Shown here piece by piece: positions 17,828 to 21,387 of a stretch of 21,387 nt of DNA (position 1 is the first letter of the stretch; each line of letters opens with the position of its first letter). The DNA lies in the NCBI GenBank assembly GCA_003427395.1, contig BFEA01000505.1, positions 518,381 to 539,767 of the forward strand. Reading direction: 5' to 3'. Source of the DNA: Chara braunii (lineage: Eukaryota; Streptophyta; Charophyceae; Charales; Characeae). Under the pieces are notes generated by a model that saw only the letters and a list, made by a program, of their open reading frames with translations, made no database searches and was not told the DNA's origin. The translations under genes and the position numbers were made by a program.

Positions 17828-18700
17828 AATACTTCGGTTTCACCCCGCGTGCGAACGACTGGGGCTAAAATCCACGACTTTAGAATTAAAAGTATAGGAT
17901 GTTAGTTAATTATTTAGGCCACCTGCCGCACACAACAGGAGCCTGACACTTGATTTGCTCGGAAAGTTAGTAGTTAGATTCTTTATCTTTTGTTTTTTTT
18001 CTTTTTCTTTTTCTTTTTCTTTCTTTTTTCATTATTAGTTAGATTTAGTTATGACCGTACTCCGTTCTCGATAAAGGCTCGTATGAATCTACCCCCGACA
18101 AATGGACAGATTCATTATGCTACCCACGAATGTGGAGCGGTGAAGTCCGTAGATTGTGCGTCTCGCCGGGGTCTCGATTCCTCGAGGATCTCGGGCGAAA
18201 GGGAGATCCTCGCGAAGCAGATGTAGGAAGGGCGAGTGCCCACGGATGAAAATGCAAGTGAGAAAAGTGCGTGAGTGAAGGGCGTGCAGATGTGCGAGTA
18301 AGCGAACGTGCGAAGCATACAGGCGCGAGGAAGTCCAGGCGCGTGCGAAGGAAGAGCAGGAAAGCGACTTGCGAGAGCAAACGTGAGAGGCACGAAGGGG
18401 GGGGATCATGCATAGGAGCGAGAAAGAAGACGCGAGAAAGGGGAGGTAGAAAGTAGAAGAAGAAGGGGAAGAGAAAGGGAGGAAGAAGGAGGAGGGGAGT
18501 GGTTCAGAAGAAGAAGAAGAAGGAGTACGAAGCAAAAGACTCACCATTGTGCAGAAGATCGCCTTGCGAACGGACGAAGGGCGGTTTCATTATCTCTCTC
18601 TCTGGCAGCCGAAGCTCAAGTTACCGTGCAGAGGTAAGTTCCCATTTCACATTAAATCTTATGAAACTTTCACCAAGAGGAGAGACGAGGTAGACTGAAT
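17828..18700. other. Spacer with T/C and GA-rich tracts, no gene seen
   Basis: A TTTTTC-type microsatellite occupies about 17990-18030. Purine-rich sequence (gaagaag, gaaaggg) runs through 18415-18530. A consensus-like splice donor (cagag/gtaagt) occurs at about 18633, but no exon can be recognised to its left. The overlapping open frames on the minus strand at 18089-18547 are Ser/Leu-biased shadows of the purine tract. Confidence 0.5.
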
Positions 18701-18824
18701 CTCCCGCTGCTTTCGGGAGGGGTGCACTGTTGCTGGCATCGCAGTTGCTACGCTTTCACCCCGCTCGTCTGTGGGGATTGCATTGTGTATATATGAGTCT
18801 ATGCGTATATAGGTACGTACGTCT

Positions 18825-18843
18825 AGATGTGTATAAGAGACAG
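18825..18843 (+). other. Tn5 mosaic end / Nextera adapter, first site
   Basis: AGATGTGTATAAGAGACAG, the exact 19-bp hyperactive Tn5 mosaic end used in Nextera libraries. The three bases before it (tct) may be the trimmed end of the opposite mosaic end. Confidence 0.97.
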
Positions 18844-18878
18844 CCCCGCTCGTCTGTGGGGATTGCATTGTGTATATA

Positions 18879-18916
18879 CTGTCTCTTATACACATCTAGA
18901 TGTGTATAAGAGACAG
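18879..18916. other. Complete Nextera mate-pair junction adapter (38-bp palindrome)
   Basis: CTGTCTCTTATACACATCT at 18879-18897 is joined directly to AGATGTGTATAAGAGACAG at 18898-18916. This head-to-head pair of mosaic ends is the circularisation junction of Nextera mate-pair libraries. It marks a chimeric join between two ends of a size-selected fragment and is not genomic. Confidence 0.98.
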
Positions 18917-19103
18917 CCGCTCGTCTGTGGGGATTGCATTGTGTATATATGAGTCTATGCGTATATAGGTACGTACGGGTGAAAGCACGCTATCATCTTG
19001 GGTTCGATGCTCGCGTACGTAAGTGTGTGCTTGCTTGCAAGCGTGTGTATGTGTGTGTGCGTAAGAGAGAGAGACGGCTTGATCTCCTACTCGCGGCTCG
19101 CCG

Positions 19104-19460
19104 CGCACTACTTGGATAGATAGAACGAGCAAATCATGAAGAGGCAATATATATTTCCCCGTTTCAGCAGAATCATTCCTATTGTGCTCGTGCTATCGAT
19201 GGAATGTGTGTGTGTGAGACGATCGTGATACGACCAAGGAGAGAAGGAGGGAGACGATAAGTCCCCAATCTTCGCTAACAGCTAAGTCTCCCACCCGCGG
19301 TATGACACACGCTACTCAGATCGATAGAACGAACAGATCGAAAAGTGAATATGTATACTTCCGCGATTCAGCGTAAGATTCATTCCGTTTTTGCTCGTCC
19401 AATCGATGGAGTATGTACATGTGAGACGTTCATGATTCGACCAAGGAGAGAGAGAGAGGA
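19104..19460. repeat. Diverged ~205-bp tandem duplication
   Basis: Landmarks gatagaacga (19119 and 19323), a ttcagc block followed by attc-att, ctcgt-c-atcgatgga, gtgagac and cgaccaaggagag (19231 and 19438) occur in the same order in both halves, offset by 204-207 bases. Indels and substitutions are frequent, so the duplication is old. No protein is conserved between halves. Confidence 0.8.
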
Positions 19461-19598
19461 AGGGAGAAAAGGAAAAAGAAGGGGGGAACCTGCAAGATCG
19501 ATAACCAACCGACGTGGGCATCGGACGGCCATCACCCACGTCCTCGCCTCGACTGTATCAGACCGGAAAGTTAGCACGTATACATTCATTGTCACGTC

Positions 19599-19599
<1 letters not shown>

Positions 19600-19649
<50 letters not shown>
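19600..19649. repeat. ATT trinucleotide microsatellite
   Basis: About 50 bases of uninterrupted tta/att units, followed by looser att-rich sequence to ~19690. A second att-rich patch lies at about 20070-20135. Confidence 0.97.
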
Positions 19650-19689
19650 GATACTATTGTTACCAACCTTATTATTGTTATTATTATTG

Positions 19690-20460
19690 CGGCCTCTTCA
19701 GCCGTTGTTTTCAAAAGAGTTGCTTCGACTCCTTGGTTGAATCTGGTCGTAAAAGATGACCAGATACATGAGGGGAGCATGAGAATATGACTGTAGGAAG
19801 AAGCACGCTCGGAGAAGGCAGAAACGGGGTAAAATGAGAAAGACAAGGGAGGCAGAGGAAGAAGAAGAAGAAGAGTGTGGTTGGATACTTGCATGCATAC
19901 GGGTGGCGGAATCATGCACACCTAATAGCGCCGGGAGGGTTCAACTTCCTGATGAGTCGGTGAAACTCCGACGAAACAGTTTGTCACAGACCCTCGTTTG
20001 TTGTCCTCTTCTCTCTCTCTCTGCCTACGATTTACCGGGCAGTTCTGTTTGTGACGATATATATACATTGACATTATTATAATTATAATTGTTATTACTA
20101 TTATTAACATAAGTATTATCGACATTATTACTGTTGACTTTGGACAGAATCGTAGTAGGACGAAGTCGGGGGAAAAGAGGGAGAGAGAAAGATAGAGAGG
20201 GAGAGGAACCATCGCAGAGGAAGGTGGAAATGGCCGTGAGGGAGGACAGTGCACAGCCATAGCTGGGCTTGCCTGCTGACAACTAGGTAGAATGCATCAC
20301 GATTCTTGGGTACAAATGCAATCTGTGTTCGGGAATGAGGTTGTGAGTGTAGCAAGGAACAATACCTGGTGTTGGAAGCGTGCGACATTAGCCGTTGTAT
20401 ACTCGTACTTCAGAGAGCTGATTGTTGTCAAACTTTTGCGCCGTAGTATAGGCTAGATTG
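19690..20460. other. Spacer with GA-rich and ATT-rich patches, no gene seen
   Basis: A gaagaagaagaag patch occurs at 19855-19875 and a gagagag patch at 20170-20210. Open frames on both strands overlap and have biased composition without domains. Confidence 0.5.
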
Positions 20461-20510
20461 GGATCTGCCACGTTGTCAGGCGGCCACAAGCAGTGCGCCG
20501 CCTGAGATCC
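20461..20510. repeat. Two-part stem-loop
   Basis: Outer arms ggatct (20461-20466) and agatcc (20505-20510) enclose inner arms caggcggc (20477-20484) and gccgcctg (20497-20504). The inner stem is perfect with a 12-base loop. It lies ~70 bases before the right-hand LTR-like block. Confidence 0.72.
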
Positions 20511-20578
20511 GCAGTTTTGGGGCTTAGGCTCAGGGACAAATCCGTTTTTTTTATGGTAGTCTCGTATGACCAGGCAGC

Positions 20579-21387
20579 AAAAATTAGGGGAACTTAGAGC
20601 ACCCCTGATTTTGGGCGCACTGAGCTTTATGAGTAACGCTCAAAGATGGCGAGATGGGTGACCGGACTCGGCATGTCTCGGGACTGTCATTTCCGACCGT
20701 TCAGGGGGGTTAGACCCGGATTGACCTGCCGCGGAGGGGTATCGCGGGAACTGACCTCGCAGCCGCCTTTTTGGCGGCATACGACCAGGGCCGAAATGAG
20801 GCCTCAAATTTTTGTCTATTTTANTACCGTAATTAAAGATGGGGAAGAGGGATTACGACCAGTAGGGGAGAAGGGAAAAACATAATATCCCTTAATTTCT
20901 TTATTTTTTATGGCATTTAATTCGAGGGGGAATACCCTTGTTGTTTTATGTTCCCGACAATGAAATTAAAAACATAGAAAAAAGATTAAAAATTGTAGAA
21001 GAGAAAAGAAACAAAAGAAATTCAGCCATTTATTTAAACTTTTTCGGAATTTTATTTTGGGGATCTTGCGGATAATTTACAATTTCCAACAATAGAATTA
21101 AGGGAAGGGAAGAATGATGAAAAATGATGAAAGGGACGGGAACCCATGATTATTAGGGGGTTGGCCTAATTTAGCCTCGATTACCCGCCGTTAGCTCTGA
21201 CCCCGGATTGGACATTTTCCCTGGATTTTAACAGTGTTCAATACTGCCGATGGATGAGGTTCCCTGCGTCACTTTCGCTGGTTTGCTTGATTACTAACAC
21301 TGCCATTGTTGGGACGTTCTGAGAGCGGGAGACGCATGGGCAGGTGCTACCTAGGGTCGACCATGGTGTTCGGTTCGGTACGGATAT
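20579..21387 (+). mobile_element. LTR-like block, copy 2 (solo or 5' LTR, cut by window end)
   Basis: Collinear on the plus strand with the minus-strand reading of 5730-6508 over ~780 bp, with near-equal length and the same order of landmarks. The ~133-bp internal period recurs here (aat-gaattaa at about 20958 and 21091). A perfect hairpin gccgcc/ggcggc with a TTTTT loop sits at 20762-20778, and one ambiguous base (N) at 20824. No pol sequence precedes it, so it is either a solo LTR or the 5' end of an element continuing to the right. Confidence 0.6.

Larger units (their letters stand above)
18759..18977. other. Assembly artefact: one genomic segment present three times, split by adapter
   Basis: The segment starting ccgctcgtctgtgggg occurs at 18759-18821, 18844-18878 (truncated) and 18917-18977, and the breaks between copies are exactly at sequencing adapter. 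The outer flanks are gctttcacc on the left and ggtgaaagc on the right. The biological sequence is most simply a single ~62-bp copy between those flanks. Translations of this area give peptides such as MCIRDS and VSYTHLD, well-known adapter-derived contaminants in protein databases. Confidence 0.95.

Noticed and set aside
18659-19147. Minus-strand open frames through the adapter region
   Set aside because: They contain adapter-derived peptide and falsely multiplied sequence.
20646-20885. 79-codon open frame containing the N base
   Set aside because: It lies inside the LTR-like block, includes an unknown residue and shows no domain.

Overview
This window looks like repeat-rich, gene-poor nuclear DNA of a eukaryote. 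The evidence is two degraded Ty3/gypsy (Metaviridae-type) LTR retrotransposon coding regions, many simple-sequence repeats, diverged tandem duplications, GT-AG splice-like signals and AT-rich spacer DNA. A plant or streptophyte-alga genome is my best guess, but the sequence does not prove it. I found no intact host gene, rRNA, convincing tRNA or CRISPR array. At least one part of the contig is an assembly artefact: Illumina Nextera mate-pair junction adapter is embedded at 18825-18916.

Layout. 1-275: 91-bp tandem repeats. 300-545: purine-rich tract ending in a GAA microsatellite. 545-4400: a long pyrimidine-rich + strand without credible coding, packed with perfect hairpins. It contains two recurring palindrome families, a diverged ~1.27-kb duplication and four 26-bp tandem repeats. 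4400-5700: no recognisable gene. 5730-6508: LTR-like sequence on the minus strand with ~132-bp internal tandem units. 6761-~10900: minus-strand Ty3/gypsy pol pseudogene (protease, RT, RNase H, integrase), broken by about ten stop codons and three frameshifts. 11160-12320: no gene seen.

12421-15306 (+): remains of a second, related Ty3-like element. The integrase C-terminal end is followed, after a canonical-looking 142-bp intron-like spacer, by a gag-like region: a capsid-like N-terminus, a K/E-rich coiled coil and a CCHC zinc knuckle. A short purine tract comes right after the gag stop. The order integrase then gag is unexpected and is the most biologically interesting point here. 15317-18750: non-coding, with clustered hairpins at 17079-17820. 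18759-18977: adapter artefact with falsely multiplied sequence. 19104-19460: diverged tandem duplication. 19600-19649: ATT microsatellite. 20579-21387 (+): a second LTR-like copy, collinear with 5730-6508 but in the opposite orientation, running off the window.

How the parts relate. The coding remnants are parts of self-replicating retroelements: gag forms the particle; protease, RT and RNase H make cDNA; integrase inserts it. All are broken here, so none is expected to act autonomously. The stops in the minus-strand pol mostly look like C-to-T or G-to-A transitions, which suggests decay after methylation-based silencing.
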